Source: Nitratireductor luteus (GTDB taxonomy: Bacteria; Pseudomonadota; Alphaproteobacteria; Rhizobiales; Rhizobiaceae). From it: 64,000 bases of DNA. This document shows, in pieces, positions 12,249 through 22,612 of the stretch. Where the stretch lies: positions 342,779 to 406,778 of the forward strand of contig NZ_JAOANW010000005.1 in the NCBI RefSeq assembly GCF_026162365.1. The letters run 5' to 3'. The first letter of the stretch is position 1, and every line of letters begins with the position of its first letter. The translations under genes were made by a program, and so were the position numbers. The notes beneath the pieces are model-generated. The model saw only the letters and a list, made by a program, of their open reading frames with translations, made no database searches and had not been told where the DNA came from.

Positions 12249-13451
12249 TCAGCGTTCGGCCAGCGCTGGTTCGCCGTGCTTCCGGCGGATCAGATTTGCA
12301 AAGCGGCGGAACAGGTAGTGGGAATCCTGCGGGCCCGGAGAGGCCTCAGGATGATGCTGCACCGAGAAGACCGGGCGTCCGATCAGCGTGATGCCGCAAT
12401 TGGTGCCGTCGAACAGCGATACGTGTGTCTCCTCAACGCCTTCGGGCAGGCTGTCGCCGTCGACCGCGAAGCCGTGGTTCATGGAAACGATCTCCACCTT
12501 GCCGGTGGTGAAGTCCTTGACCGGGTGGTTGGCGCCATGGTGGCCCTGGTGCATCTTGAGTGTCCTGGCGCCCAGCGCCAGCGCGAGCATCTGATGGCCG
12601 AGGCAGATGCCGAAGATGGGAATGTCCGTCTCCAAGAGTTCCCGGATGATCGGTACGGCATATTCGCCGGTGGCCTCGGGGTCGCCCGGACCGTTGGAAA
12701 GAAAGATGCCGTCAGGCTCCAAGGCCACGATGTCGGCGGCCGGCGTGGTGGCGGGTACGACCGTGACCTTGGCGCCAAGGCTTGCCAGAAGGCGCAGGAT
12801 ATTGCGTTTCACGCCGTAATCGATGGCGGCGATGTGGATCTTTTCATCGTCCAAAGTGCCGTAGCCTTCGTCCCACACCCATGGCGTTTGCGTCCAGGTG
12901 CTGCTTTGGCCGGAGGTGACTTCGCGGGCGAGATCGAGCCCGAGGAGGCCGGTCCAACTGGCGGCCCGGGCCTTGAGTGCCTCGATATCGAAACGGCCGT
13001 CCGGTTCATGGGCGATCACGGCGTTGGCCGCGCCTTTTTCGCGCAGCAGCGCGGTGAGGGCGCGGGTGTCGACACCGGCCATGGCGACGATGCCGCGGCG
13101 CTTCAGCCATGTATCCAGATGGTCGACGGAGCGGTAGCTGGACGGATCGGTAACCTCGGCGCGGAAGATCGCGCCGACGGCACCGGCGCGGGCAGCCGGA
13201 TTGAGGTCTTCGACGTCCTCTTCATTGGCGCCGACATTGCCGATATGCGGAAATGTGAAGGTAACGATCTGGCCGGCATAGGAGGGATCCGTGAGGATCT
13301 CCTGATAGCCCGTCAATGCGGTGTTGAAGCAGACTTCGGCGACAGCCTCGCCGGTGGCGCCCAGCCCGCGGCCTTCGAGGACCGTGCCGTCGGCAAGAAC
13401 GAGCAATGCTGTCGGCTTGATCTCGTTCCAGGGGGCGATGCTGGTCACCAT
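12249..13451 (-). CDS. carA: Carbamoyl-phosphate synthase small (glutaminase) subunit
   Basis: Supplies ammonia from glutamine to CarB. At 400 residues it has the normal length. The N-terminal CarA domain contains CFNTALTGYQEILTDPSY. The C-terminal class I glutamine amidotransferase domain has the nucleophile Cys in IFGICLGHQML and the His/Glu pair in VQHHPEASPGP. The start MVTSIAPWNEI was chosen from family length; GGAG lies 12 bp upstream, and two further in-frame ATGs upstream (about 13463-13469) are possible. carB is 6 kb away with five unrelated genes between, so the subunits are not in one operon. Confidence 0.96.
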   Translation of the reverse strand: MVTSIAPWNEIKPTALLVLADGTVLEGRGLGATGEAVAEVCFNTALTGYQEILTDPSYAGQIVTFTFPHIGNVGANEEDVEDLNPAARAGAVGAIFRAEVTDPSSYRSVDHLDTWLKRRGIVAMAGVDTRALTALLREKGAANAVIAHEPDGRFDIEALKARAASWTGLLGLDLAREVTSGQSSTWTQTPWVWDEGYGTLDDEKIHIAAIDYGVKRNILRLLASLGAKVTVVPATTPAADIVALEPDGIFLSNGPGDPEATGEYAVPIIRELLETDIPIFGICLGHQMLALALGARTLKMHQGHHGANHPVKDFTTGKVEIVSMNHGFAVDGDSLPEGVEETHVSLFDGTNCGITLIGRPVFSVQHHPEASPGPQDSHYLFRRFANLIRRKHGEPALAER

Positions 13452-13859
13452 TCTTCTTCTCTCCATCATTCGGCCGGAAACGCTTCCAGCGCGTCCTTTA
13501 GGGCGCACAAAGGACACTGTAAACTACTGAATCCGAGCATCGCGCTTTGCCAAAATCGATTCCGAGTTTCGAACTGGTGCCGTAGCCGGGGGACTTGAAT
13601 TCCCATCCTGCTTGCGCCATATGGCGCGGCGGATCACAACGGGCGACGGCGAAAGGCCGCGCGGTACCCGCTCAAGGCCGTGATTTAATGTCCATGCAGG
13701 GCACGGACAATAGACAAAGGCAAACTGGCGGTCAATTGATCGGCCTGAAACGGGCTGCAATAACTTACCCAACGAATCCAGTGGCTTAACGATGAAGAAA
13801 CGGTTTGCGCCGGCCCGATGTCGGCGCTATGTTCGCAAATGCGACAGGAGATGAATGCC
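13452..13859. other. Gene-free region between divergent carA and the YqeY-like gene
   Basis: This 408 bp region must hold the promoters of both flanking genes. A degenerate copy of repeat family A lies at 13489-13521. No tRNA, small gene or convincing riboswitch was found in the remainder. Confidence 0.6.
13489..13521 (+). repeat. Repeat family A, degenerate partial copy
   Basis: The stretch from GCGCGTCC to GGACACTGTA matches 28 of 33 positions of the first hairpin of repeat A (21299-21399) in the same orientation. The rest of the element is missing or too diverged to recognise. It lies in the upstream region of carA. Confidence 0.6.
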
Positions 13860-14309
13860 ATGCGCGAGAAAATCGCTCAGGCGCTGAATGACGCTCTGAC
13901 CAAGAACGACAAGCGCCGGATTTCGACGCTTCGCCTTATCCAGACGGCCATCAAGGACCGCGACGTGGCCAACCGCAGCGCCGGCAAGGATCCGGTGACC
14001 GATGACGAGATTCTGGAAGTGCTCGTCCGCATGGTGAAGCAGCGCAAGGAATCGGCCAAGGGCTTCGAGGAAGGCAATCGTCTCGAACTCGCCGAGCAGG
14101 AGCGCGAGGAAATCGCGATCATCGCCGAATTCATGCCCAAGCCGCTAGGCGAGGACGATATGAAGAAGGCCTGCGAGGAAGTGGTCCACGAAGTGGGCGC
14201 CGGCGGCCTGCGCGACATGGGCCGCTGCATGAATGCGCTGAAGGAGAAATTTCCTGGACGCATGGATATCGGCAAGGCGAGCGGCATCGTCAAGGACATG
14301 CTGCGATAA
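13860..14309 (+). CDS. GatB/YqeY domain protein
   Basis: Small helical cytoplasmic protein of 149 residues, matching the YqeY family, which is related to the tRNA-binding tail of the GatB subunit of Glu-tRNA amidotransferase. Typical segments are TLRLIQTAIKDRD, EVLVRMVKQRKES and GRCMNALKEKFPGRMDIGKA. The ATG at 13860 is placed 9 bases after AGGAG, while another ATG directly abuts the ribosome binding site. In rhizobia this gene commonly precedes dnaG, as here. Its precise function is not established. Confidence 0.9.
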   Translation: MREKIAQALNDALTKNDKRRISTLRLIQTAIKDRDVANRSAGKDPVTDDEILEVLVRMVKQRKESAKGFEEGNRLELAEQEREEIAIIAEFMPKPLGEDDMKKACEEVVHEVGAGGLRDMGRCMNALKEKFPGRMDIGKASGIVKDMLR

Positions 14310-14347
14310 GGACCGAGCCTGGGCCTCGGATAATCATGGTTGAGGAA

Positions 14348-14372
14348 AGCCGGCCCGGGCGGGTCGGCTTTT
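14348..14372 (+). terminator. Intrinsic terminator after the YqeY-like gene
   Basis: Stem AGCCGGCCC / GGGTCGGCT with loop GGGC, followed by TTT, between the YqeY-like gene and dnaG. Confidence 0.7.
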
Positions 14373-14499
14373 GCATTCTGGAAGAAGCCGCCGCCACATG
14401 AAGGGCCGGCGCCTGTGAATAGCGGTGAGGAAGGCAAGCTGGCGCTCGCGGGACGGCGGAATTGTGCTTATATGCTCGATTGACAGAGAGCCGGACACC

Positions 14500-16422
14500 A
14501 TGCGCTTCCCACCCTCGTTCCTCGATGAAATTCGCGACCGCGTGCCGATTTCGCAGGTTGTGGGTACGCGGGTGACCTTCGACAAGCGCAAGACCAATGC
14601 GGCGCGCGGCGACTACTGGGCGTGCTGTCCGTTCCATGGCGAGAATACGCCGAGCTTTCATTGCGAGGACAAGAAGGGCCGCTATCACTGTTTCGGTTGC
14701 GGCGTTTCGGGCGATCATTTCAAGTTTCTGAGCGAACTCGACGGGCTGAGCTTTCCCGAAGCCGTCGAGCGCGTGGCCGAGATGGCCGGCGTGCCCATGC
14801 CTGCCCGCGATCCGGAGGCGGAAAAGCGGGAAAAGCAGCGGGCGAGTCTGACCGACGTCATGGACATGGCAGCGCGCTTCTTCGAGGAAAGGCTGCATGG
14901 CCCGGAAGGGGCGGAGGCACGGGCCTATCTGCGCGGACGAGGTCTTTCCAGCGCGACGCAGCAGAGCTTCCGCCTTGGCTTTGCGCCCGACAGCCGCAAC
15001 GCGCTGAAGGAGCACCTTGCCGGCAAGGGCATCACGAGGGAACAGATGGAGGCCTGCGGTCTTGTCTATAGCGGGCCGGACATACCCGTCTCCTACGACC
15101 GGTTTCGCGGCCGCATCATGTTTCCCATCGAGGATACGCGAGGCCGGGTGATCGCCTTTGGCGGACGGGCGCTGTCGGCCAATATTCCCGCCAAATATCT
15201 CAACTCGCCGGACACGGAGCTCTTCCACAAGGGCAATGTGCTCTACAATCATGCGCGCGCACGCCGTGCCACGGCGAAGGGCGAGAGCGTGATTGCCGTC
15301 GAAGGCTACATGGATGTGATCGCGCTTGCGCAGGCGGGTGTGGAGAACGTCGTCGCCCCGCTCGGGACGGCGCTGACGGAAAACCAGCTTGAGCTGCTTT
15401 GGCGGATACATGGTGAGCCGGTCCTGTGTTTCGACGGGGATAGCGCAGGCCTGCGCGCGGCATGGCGGGCGGCGGACATGGCGCTGCCCATGGTGCAGGC
15501 GGGGCGCACGCTGCAATTTGCGCTGCTGCCCGAGGGCAAGGACCCCGACGATCTGGTGCGCGAGGAAGGCCGAGCTGCAGTCGACGCGCTGATTTCGCAG
15601 GCCCGACCGATGGCCGACCTGATCTGGACACGCGAAACCTCGGGCAAGGTGTTCGACACGCCCGAGCGGCGGGCCGAGCTCGAAAAGGCGCTACGCGAAC
15701 TCACCGGCCGCATCCGCGACGAGAATGTGCGCCGCCATTACGCACAGGACATGCGTGAGCGGGTGATCAGCTTTTTCGGCGCGGACCAGAGCCGACGCGG
15801 GCGGGGCGACAACTTACGCAAGGACGGGCAGCAGGGGCGGGGACGGCCGGGCGCGGCCTCCGGCCGGCTGGCCGTTTCGGAAAGCCTGGCGCGTTCGGGC
15901 ATGGTTCGCGCGGCGACGGGCGGCACCACGCTCAGGGAGGCGACGATCGTCGTGGCTCTGATCAACCACCCGGTGCTGCTGGACGAGCACTTCGACAAAG
16001 CGGAGAGGCTGACGCTGACGAGCCCGGACATGGCCCGGCTGCGCAGTGCGCTTTTCGACGCTATGGCCCATGGCGCTGCGCATGAGGCGGCGGCCGTGCG
16101 CGAGGCGTTGACCGCGGCCGGTTTCGGCGAAGCGTTGGAGAAAGCGGAGGCGCTGGTGCGGCGTGCGCGGCAATGGCCGGCGCTGGCGGATGCAGCGCTC
16201 GAAGACGCGCGCGAAGCGTTTCTGCAGGCCTTGCACTTGCACGTTTCAAGCGGCTCTCTACATAAGGAGCTCAAAGCGGCGGAACTCGCGCTCGCCGACG
16301 ACCCGACGGAAGAAAACTATCGGCACCTCGTGGAGATCCAGGCTGAACTCAGGAATATACAAGCGACCGAAGCGCTCATCGAAGGCTTTGGGCTTCTTTC
16401 CGGTCGCGCTAGCCAATCTTGA
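14500..16422 (+). CDS. dnaG: DNA primase
   Basis: Makes RNA primers at the replication fork. At 640 residues it has the usual length for the class. The N-terminal zinc-binding domain shows CCPFHGENTPSF and YHCFGCG. The TOPRIM catalytic core includes VIAVEGYMDVIAL and CFDGDSAGLRA. A C-terminal helicase-binding region follows a linker rich in Arg, Gly and Gln near residues 430-470. The start MRFPPSFLDEIRDRV matches the family. It lies between a YqeY-like gene and rpoD, the classical macromolecular-synthesis order without rpsU. Confidence 0.97.
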   Translation: MRFPPSFLDEIRDRVPISQVVGTRVTFDKRKTNAARGDYWACCPFHGENTPSFHCEDKKGRYHCFGCGVSGDHFKFLSELDGLSFPEAVERVAEMAGVPMPARDPEAEKREKQRASLTDVMDMAARFFEERLHGPEGAEARAYLRGRGLSSATQQSFRLGFAPDSRNALKEHLAGKGITREQMEACGLVYSGPDIPVSYDRFRGRIMFPIEDTRGRVIAFGGRALSANIPAKYLNSPDTELFHKGNVLYNHARARRATAKGESVIAVEGYMDVIALAQAGVENVVAPLGTALTENQLELLWRIHGEPVLCFDGDSAGLRAAWRAADMALPMVQAGRTLQFALLPEGKDPDDLVREEGRAAVDALISQARPMADLIWTRETSGKVFDTPERRAELEKALRELTGRIRDENVRRHYAQDMRERVISFFGADQSRRGRGDNLRKDGQQGRGRPGAASGRLAVSESLARSGMVRAATGGTTLREATIVVALINHPVLLDEHFDKAERLTLTSPDMARLRSALFDAMAHGAAHEAAAVREALTAAGFGEALEKAEALVRRARQWPALADAALEDAREAFLQALHLHVSSGSLHKELKAAELALADDPTEENYRHLVEIQAELRNIQATEALIEGFGLLSGRASQS

Positions 16423-16752
16423 GCAGGGTTTCCCGTTTATGGCGGCAATCGGAACCGAATTGCCAGCAAAAGACCGGCTGATTCGCTTTTTTGGAGCGAA
16501 TCATGGCACAGGCGCTTGACCTTGGCGGCAATTGCAGGAATCAGGATCGATTCGACAGGGTGTGGACCGAATCCGGCTGTAAGTGTGTAAATGTAGAATG
16601 CGCGACGGCGAAGTGCGGGGAAACCCGCATTCGATGTCAGGGTTAATCGGGCTTTAACGCAGCGGCGGATAGAGCCTCGGACATCGCGCAAAAGCATCGG
16701 CATGATTCGGTGAGCAGGATGCCGCCAGCGTGCCGGTTGGAGAAAGCAAAGC
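16423..16752. other. Gene-free region before rpoD with a 9-bp inverted repeat
   Basis: The 330 bp between dnaG and rpoD should contain the rpoD promoter, which I could not fix with confidence. A perfect inverted repeat TGATTCGCT / AGCGAATCA (16479-16503) with a T-rich loop is the only clear structure. It lacks a T tract behind the stem, so it is not a standard terminator. No small gene is supported. Confidence 0.5.
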
Positions 16753-18753
<2,001 letters not shown>

Positions 18754-18777
18754 AATGTCTTGGAACAGAATGACAAG

Positions 18778-18807
18778 GAGCCCCGCATCGTCGGGGCTCT
18801 TTATTTT
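18778..18807 (+). terminator. Intrinsic terminator after rpoD
   Basis: Eight-base perfect stem GAGCCCCG / CGGGGCTC with loop CATCGT and a T-rich tail TTTATTTTT. It overlaps the last codons of the convergent TetR gene. Confidence 0.9.
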
Positions 18808-19379
18808 TGCAGGCCCTTTATCACAGCGCCAAGCACTGCCATCTGATCCCGTAGATCGCCTCCATCGATCAGCGCGAGGACGGCGCGGTCGAACATCGCC
18901 CCCAGCGCTACCGTGAGCGCGTCGAGAGGCAGGGGCTTCAATGCTCCGGCGTTCATTGCCGCTTCCAACCCCTCCCGAAGCGTCCGGTTGCCGTGGGCGT
19001 CGTCGATCTCATCCATGCGCGCACGGCCAAGAACGGAGGGACCGTCCAGGAGCAGGAGGCGGGCGCGGCCTTGCTGCTGCATGACGCTCAGATACGCCTC
19101 GCCGCCGGTCAGCAACGCGCTCACGGCATCAAGAGTCATGGGCACGGCCTGCTCGATCTCGGCGGCGACGGCCGCCGCCTCGGTCTCGACGACGGCCGCG
19201 AACAGGGCCTGCTTGTCGGGAAAGTGATGATAGAGCGCGCCCCTGGTGAGGTCGGCCGTGGCAACGATTTCGGGTGTGCCGGTATCGGCATAGCCTTTCG
19301 ACACAAAAAGGGCGCGGCCGGCTTCGAGCAGGCGGGCGCGGGTCGTCTCCGTCCGCTCGCGATTGGTTTTCCGTTGCAT
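18801..19379 (-). CDS. TetR-family transcriptional repressor
   Basis: Predicted repressor of 192 residues. The N-terminal helix-turn-helix is clear (RARLLEAGRALFVSKGYADT, then LTRGALYHHFPDKQALFAAV), and the C-terminal ligand domain is helical. The ATG at 19379 was chosen because the HTH then begins at the usual distance and the upstream in-frame extension has no family resemblance. The gene is divergent from a VOC protein, and two near-palindromic ATACATGCAG-type sites fill the space between them, one covering the TetR start codon. It therefore very likely represses itself and the VOC gene. The inducer is unknown. Confidence 0.88.
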   Translation of the reverse strand: MQRKTNRERTETTRARLLEAGRALFVSKGYADTGTPEIVATADLTRGALYHHFPDKQALFAAVVETEAAAVAAEIEQAVPMTLDAVSALLTGGEAYLSVMQQQGRARLLLLDGPSVLGRARMDEIDDAHGNRTLREGLEAAMNAGALKPLPLDALTVALGAMFDRAVLALIDGGDLRDQMAVLGAVIKGLQK

Positions 19380-19420
19380 ACATGCAGCCTGTATGTTAAT
19401 TAAAGATACATGCAGTATGT
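19378..19420. promoter_or_regulatory. Two probable TetR operator sites
   Basis: Site 1 (19378-19396) reads ATACATGCAGCCTGTATGT and site 2 (19406-19420) reads ATACATGCAGTATGT. Both are near-palindromes sharing ATACATGCAG and ending in TATGT, 9 bp apart, between the divergent TetR and VOC genes. Site 1 overlaps the TetR start codon. Operator function is inferred from position and symmetry. Confidence 0.7.
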
Positions 19421-19445
19421 TTCTTTTGCCAAAGGATGCCAAGCC

Positions 19446-19856
19446 ATGAAGATCACCAGCTATTATCCGGTTATCATGACCGAGAACGTATCGGGGACCG
19501 CCGCTTTCTACATGGCGCATTTTCGGTTCCGGCCGGTGTTCGAGAGCGATTGGTACGTGCATCTGCAGTCGAGCGAGGACCAAAGCGTCAATCTGGCTGT
19601 TCTCGACGGCGACCATGAAACAGTTCCGGAGGTGGCGCGAGGCCGGGTTTCGGGACTCATACTGAACTTCGAGGTCGAAGACGTGGAGGCCGAATATGAG
19701 CGGGCGAGGGGAGCCGGGCTGCCCGTTTTGCAGACATTGCGCGATGAGGATTTCGGCCAGCGCCATTTCATAACACGGGACCCGAACGGAGTGCTGATCG
19801 ACGTCATCAAGCCGATCGAGCCCAGTGCGGAGTTCATGAAGCAGTATATGCCTTGA
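19446..19856 (+). CDS. VOC-family (glyoxalase/bleomycin-resistance type) protein
   Basis: Small protein of 136 residues with the vicinal-oxygen-chelate fold pattern: [20 protein letters not shown] at the start, a HLQS-type strand, and a second half ending [13 protein letters not shown]. Members bind metals, antibiotics or small electrophiles. The start at 19446 follows AAAGGAT. It is divergent from a TetR repressor with shared operators and so is probably inducible by the compound it handles, which is unknown. Confidence 0.82.
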   Translation: MKITSYYPVIMTENVSGTAAFYMAHFRFRPVFESDWYVHLQSSEDQSVNLAVLDGDHETVPEVARGRVSGLILNFEVEDVEAEYERARGAGLPVLQTLRDEDFGQRHFITRDPNGVLIDVIKPIEPSAEFMKQYMP

Positions 19857-19988
19857 GGTCGGAGCGGCTGTCGGCGGCATCTTGCGATGCCCGTGCGGCA
19901 GGCGCATAGTTGATGGCGGCGGTGGGGTAACAGGTCCGGCGCCTAGCGGGTTGTTCCGCTTGTGTCACGGCGCCGGGGGAGGTGTGAC

Positions 19989-20282
19989 GTGACGACATAT
20001 ATCATGCTGGTGAACTGGACAGACCAAGGCGTGAAAAACGTGCGCGAGTCGCCGAAGCGGCTCGACACCGCCAAGGCCCTGCTCGAGGAGATGGGCGGTG
20101 CGTTCAAGGCCGTCTATCTGACCATGGGCGACTGCGACTTGGTGGCTGTGTGCGAAGCGCCGGACGATGCAGTTGCGGCGCGGTTCGCGCTGACGCTAAG
20201 TGCCGGCGGGAACGTGCGTACGCGCACGCTCAAGGCGTTCCCTGAGGCCGCCTATCGCGAGATCATCAAGTCACTTGGTTGA
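19989..20282 (+). CDS. GYD domain protein
   Basis: Small protein of 97 residues matching the GYD family (TTYIMLVNWTDQGVKNVRES, VYLTMGDCDLVAVCEAPDD), a ferredoxin-like fold of unknown function named after a conserved Gly-Tyr-Asp motif, which here reads MGDCD. The GTG start at 19989 is chosen because GGGGGAGG lies 8 bases upstream. The next gene, a YjbQ-family protein, follows within about 45 bp, suggesting an operon with it and the HlyU-like gene. Confidence 0.82.
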   Translation: MTTYIMLVNWTDQGVKNVRESPKRLDTAKALLEEMGGAFKAVYLTMGDCDLVAVCEAPDDAVAARFALTLSAGGNVRTRTLKAFPEAAYREIIKSLG

Positions 20283-20326
20283 GGGCTACGCTTGACAGGC
20301 GCGGCCTGCCGATGCGCCACCGAGAT

Positions 20327-20746
20327 ATGCGGCAGACTGTCCTGACTGTTTCGACTTCCGGTCCCGGTCTTTACGAGATTACCGGCCGGGCGGCTCAGTT
20401 TGTGCGGGAAAGCGGTGTGGAAACGGCACTGCTGACGGTTTTCGTGCGCCACACATCCTGTTCGCTCATCATACAGGAGAACGCCGATCCGGACGTGAAG
20501 CGCGACCTCCACGTATTCTTCCGGCGGCTGGTTCCTCCCTCTGACGATGCGTCCATGGATTGGGTTGTCCACTGCACCGAGGGTCCCGACGATATGCCGG
20601 CGCATATCAAGGCCGCGCTCACGGAGACCTCCATCGGCATTCCCGTTGCGGATGGCCGCTTGATGCTGGGTATCTGGCAGGGCATTTATCTCTTCGAGCA
20701 CCGCGACGCGCCGCATCGGCGTGAAATCGTGCTACATTTGAGCTGA
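20327..20746 (+). CDS. YjbQ/UPF0047 family protein
   Basis: Protein of 139 residues with the UPF0047 pattern: LLTVFVRHTSCSLIIQENADPDVKRD (HTSCS being the core), DWVVHCTEGPDDMPAHIK, and LGIWQGIYLFEHRD near the end. Family members are annotated as secondary thiamine-phosphate synthase on the basis of limited complementation data, so the physiological role is uncertain. The start is ambiguous: ATGs at 20312 and 20327 and a TTG at 20279 overlapping the preceding stop are all in frame. 20327 gives the usual family length. Confidence 0.85.
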   Translation: MRQTVLTVSTSGPGLYEITGRAAQFVRESGVETALLTVFVRHTSCSLIIQENADPDVKRDLHVFFRRLVPPSDDASMDWVVHCTEGPDDMPAHIKAALTETSIGIPVADGRLMLGIWQGIYLFEHRDAPHRREIVLHLS

Positions 20747-20780
20747 GGCACGCCGGACCGGAAACATCAATGGAGGCAGC

Positions 20781-21062
20781 ATGTCATTTCTAAAGCGTCT
20801 GTTTGGCGGCGGCGATGCAAGTGAGACCAGCGAAACGGTTGGCGAACCGGTGGAGCACAAGGGTTTCACCATCCGCGCTACGCCGTTTCGCACGGGTAGC
20901 GAGTTCCAGACCTGCGGCGTGGTTTCCAAGGAGATCGACGGGGAAGTGAAGGAGCATCGCTTCATCCGCGCCGACCGTTTCCCAAGCGCGGAACTTGCAG
21001 CAGAGCAAGCCCTGCGCAAGGGCAAGCAAATGGTGGACGAGCAAGGGGCGTCGATCTTTTAA
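20781..21062 (+). CDS. HlyU-like protein
   Basis: Protein of 93 residues that begins MSFLKRLFGGG and has the EHKGFTIRATPFR...FQTCGVVSKEIDG pattern of the HlyU family. In Vibrio HlyU is a transcription factor, but that is a different ArsR-type protein. The short alphaproteobacterial family carrying this name has no proven DNA-binding role, and no helix-turn-helix is apparent here. The ribosome binding site GGAGG is 5 bases before the ATG. It is probably the last gene of the GYD - YjbQ - HlyU-like unit. Confidence 0.75.
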   Translation: MSFLKRLFGGGDASETSETVGEPVEHKGFTIRATPFRTGSEFQTCGVVSKEIDGEVKEHRFIRADRFPSAELAAEQALRKGKQMVDEQGASIF

Positions 21063-21096
21063 GGTTTATTGCGAATTGTCGCTCAGATGGCGCCGG

Positions 21097-21437
21097 CCTC
21101 CTCTCTAGCAATTTCCAACGCTTAGCTTCCGCTTCGCCCCAGCTAAATGTTGAAATTGCTTTCTCCCCTGGCGAGAGGAGATAGGTGCCGGTGCAAACGC
21201 CCTTTGCCAATCGCCAGCGGCTTGCCAATCGCCAGCGGCAGTGATCGCGCAGTCCCCTATCTCTCCCGGGCGGAGGAGGAAAGCAAATTCTTGGGCTTAG
21301 AGCGCCGTGCGTCCTTTTGGACGCACAAAGGACGCTCTATTTCTTTGTTTTTCCGCATTTATGCGGACGTCAGGTGATTTCACCTGACTGCAAAATGCTA
21401 TAGCCAAACTAAGTCTTTAGAATCTGCAAGTCAGGAG
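21097..21437. repeat. Palindromic repeat family B, copy 2, split by repeat A
   Basis: The left arm (about 21097-21190) matches the left arm of copy 1 at 2461-2699, including the hairpin TTAGC...GCTAA and GAAATTGCTTTCTCCCC. The right arm starts near 21253, runs to GGGCTT at 21298, is interrupted by repeat A, and resumes after it as TTAGAATCTGCAAG at 21416-21429, where copy 1 has CTAGAAATTGCAAG. Apart from these repeats, the 418 bp between the HlyU-like and FKBP genes hold nothing recognisable. Confidence 0.75.
21299..21399 (+). repeat. Palindromic repeat family A, complete copy inside repeat B
   Basis: An element of about 100 bp with three consecutive hairpins: GTGCGTCC / GGACGCAC nested in AGAGCG / CGCTCT, then CGCATTTATGCG, then GTCAGGTG / CACCTGAC, ending AAAATGCT. 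A nearly identical copy lies inverted at 37593-37687, with changes mainly in the loops. Confidence 0.85.
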
Positions 21438-21480
21438 CGTTCCTTGCTTGGCCGCTCCCTCGCCGCTGGGCCGGAGAGGA

Positions 21481-21921
21481 TCAGCCAGCTTGCGCGACGA
21501 TCTCGACCAGTTCCACGTCGAAGACCAGGTCGTGGCCGGCGAGGGGGTGGTTGGCGTCCACGGTGACTTCCTGATCGTTCATGTCAACCACGGTCAGCGG
21601 AATCTGGCGGCCCTCGGGGGTCGTTGCCTGCAGGCTCGCGCCGAGCTTCAGGTCGAGGTCCGGCGGAAAAGCGTCGCGCGGCACGCTCTGGATCTGGCGC
21701 TCGTCGCGCGGGCCGTAGGCCTCGTCCGCCGGGATCGTCACGGTGGATTTCTCACCGACATTCATGCCCTCGATCTGCTTTTCCAGTCCGGGGATGATCT
21801 GACCGCCGCCGACCTGGAATTCCAGCGGGTCCCTGCCCGCGGAGGAATCGAATTCGGTGCCGTCTTCCAGCTTACCGGTATAGTGAACGCGTACGACGTC
21901 GCCGCTCTTTGCCTCGCTCAT
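21481..21921 (-). CDS. FKBP-type peptidyl-prolyl isomerase, SlyD-like
   Basis: Protein of 146 residues that catalyses cis-trans isomerisation of proline peptide bonds. The FKBP signature is VRVHYTGKLEDGTEFDSS and IIPGLEKQIEGMNVGEKS. The insert-in-flap region (GRQIPLTVVDMNDQEVTVDANHPLAGHDLVFDVEL) is the chaperone segment typical of SlyD-type proteins. The His-rich metal-binding tail of E. coli SlyD is absent. It is a single-gene unit that reads towards repeat block B/A. Confidence 0.92.
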   Translation of the reverse strand: MSEAKSGDVVRVHYTGKLEDGTEFDSSAGRDPLEFQVGGGQIIPGLEKQIEGMNVGEKSTVTIPADEAYGPRDERQIQSVPRDAFPPDLDLKLGASLQATTPEGRQIPLTVVDMNDQEVTVDANHPLAGHDLVFDVELVEIVAQAG

Positions 21922-22103
21922 ATGATGTTCTCAATCGTTCCTGGGGTGAATGTCGGGCGTGCAGCTCATGCGCGCGCCATCGAACCTCCGCTCGCAGGCG
22001 GATGTTGGCTGAGGGTAGGGCATGAGGCAGCGATGTAAACCCGCCGGAGCCGATTTTTTTGAGGAGCCGCCGCGCCGGGAGGAAGGGCGCGGCGGAGGGA
22101 GAC

Positions 22104-22517
22104 CTACTTGCCTACCAGCGCCCACAAGACGCCAAAGGGATCGCGAAGCGTCGCGTAGCGGTCACCCCAGAACATTTTCTGCAAGGGCAGTTCGACCGTC
22201 ATGCCCTCGGTGTTGGACACGCGTTCCCACCAGGCATCGATGTCATCGACAATGAGATGCATGGTGAAGCCCTGCGGCTTCTCGAATGCATGGCCATGCT
22301 CGGGGTAGAAGTCTGACAGCATGACGGAGCTGCCGTTGACGTAGAGATGCACATGCATGGTGCGCCCCTTCTCGTCGGGCGGATAGGCGAAGACCTGCTC
22401 CGCCCCGAAGGCCTTCGCGTAGAACTCGGCCGCCTTGGCGGCGCCGTCGACGGATAGATAGGCGACGACGCCCCCCTTGGTTTCCGGCACTTCCTGGGTT
22501 TGTTCCATGGCCGACAT
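22104..22517 (-). CDS. VOC-family protein (PhnB/glyoxalase type), in the ECF42 block
   Basis: Protein of 137 residues with a VOC fold pattern: VVAYLSVDGAAKAAEFYAKAF, then MLSDFYPEH, MHLIVDDIDAWW and ATLRDPFGVLWAL. It is of the PhnB-like type common next to DGPF proteins. AAAGGA lies 8 bases upstream of the ATG. A sequence TGTCGG-N17-CGTC ends 52 bp before the start, the same motif found before the ECF42 sigma operon and the second DGPF gene, so it is a probable target of that sigma factor. The ligand is unknown. Confidence 0.85.
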   Translation of the reverse strand: MSAMEQTQEVPETKGGVVAYLSVDGAAKAAEFYAKAFGAEQVFAYPPDEKGRTMHVHLYVNGSSVMLSDFYPEHGHAFEKPQGFTMHLIVDDIDAWWERVSNTEGMTVELPLQKMFWGDRYATLRDPFGVLWALVGK

Positions 22518-22568
22518 TGCTGGTTCCTTTCATGGCAGGTTCCGACCGTATCCACCGGTCCTGATCAA

Positions 22569-22595
22569 GACGCACACGTTTGAAGGAATCCGACA
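22569..22595 (-). promoter_or_regulatory. Candidate ECF42 promoter of the VOC gene
   Basis: On the minus strand it reads TGTCGG, then 17 bases, then CGTC. The same hexamer, spacer length and tetramer occur at 25506-25532 and 27247-27273 upstream of two other genes in this block. Confidence 0.7.
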
Positions 22596-22612
22596 GGCGC
22601 CGGAATTTCTTT

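Noticed and set aside
12084..13598. Open frame of 504 codons on the plus strand opposite carA
   Set aside because: It overlaps a terminator and all of carA, and no family is recognisable.
16479..16503. Terminator after dnaG
   Set aside because: The inverted repeat is perfect, but the T residues lie in the loop and no T tract follows the stem, so it is listed only as an inverted repeat.
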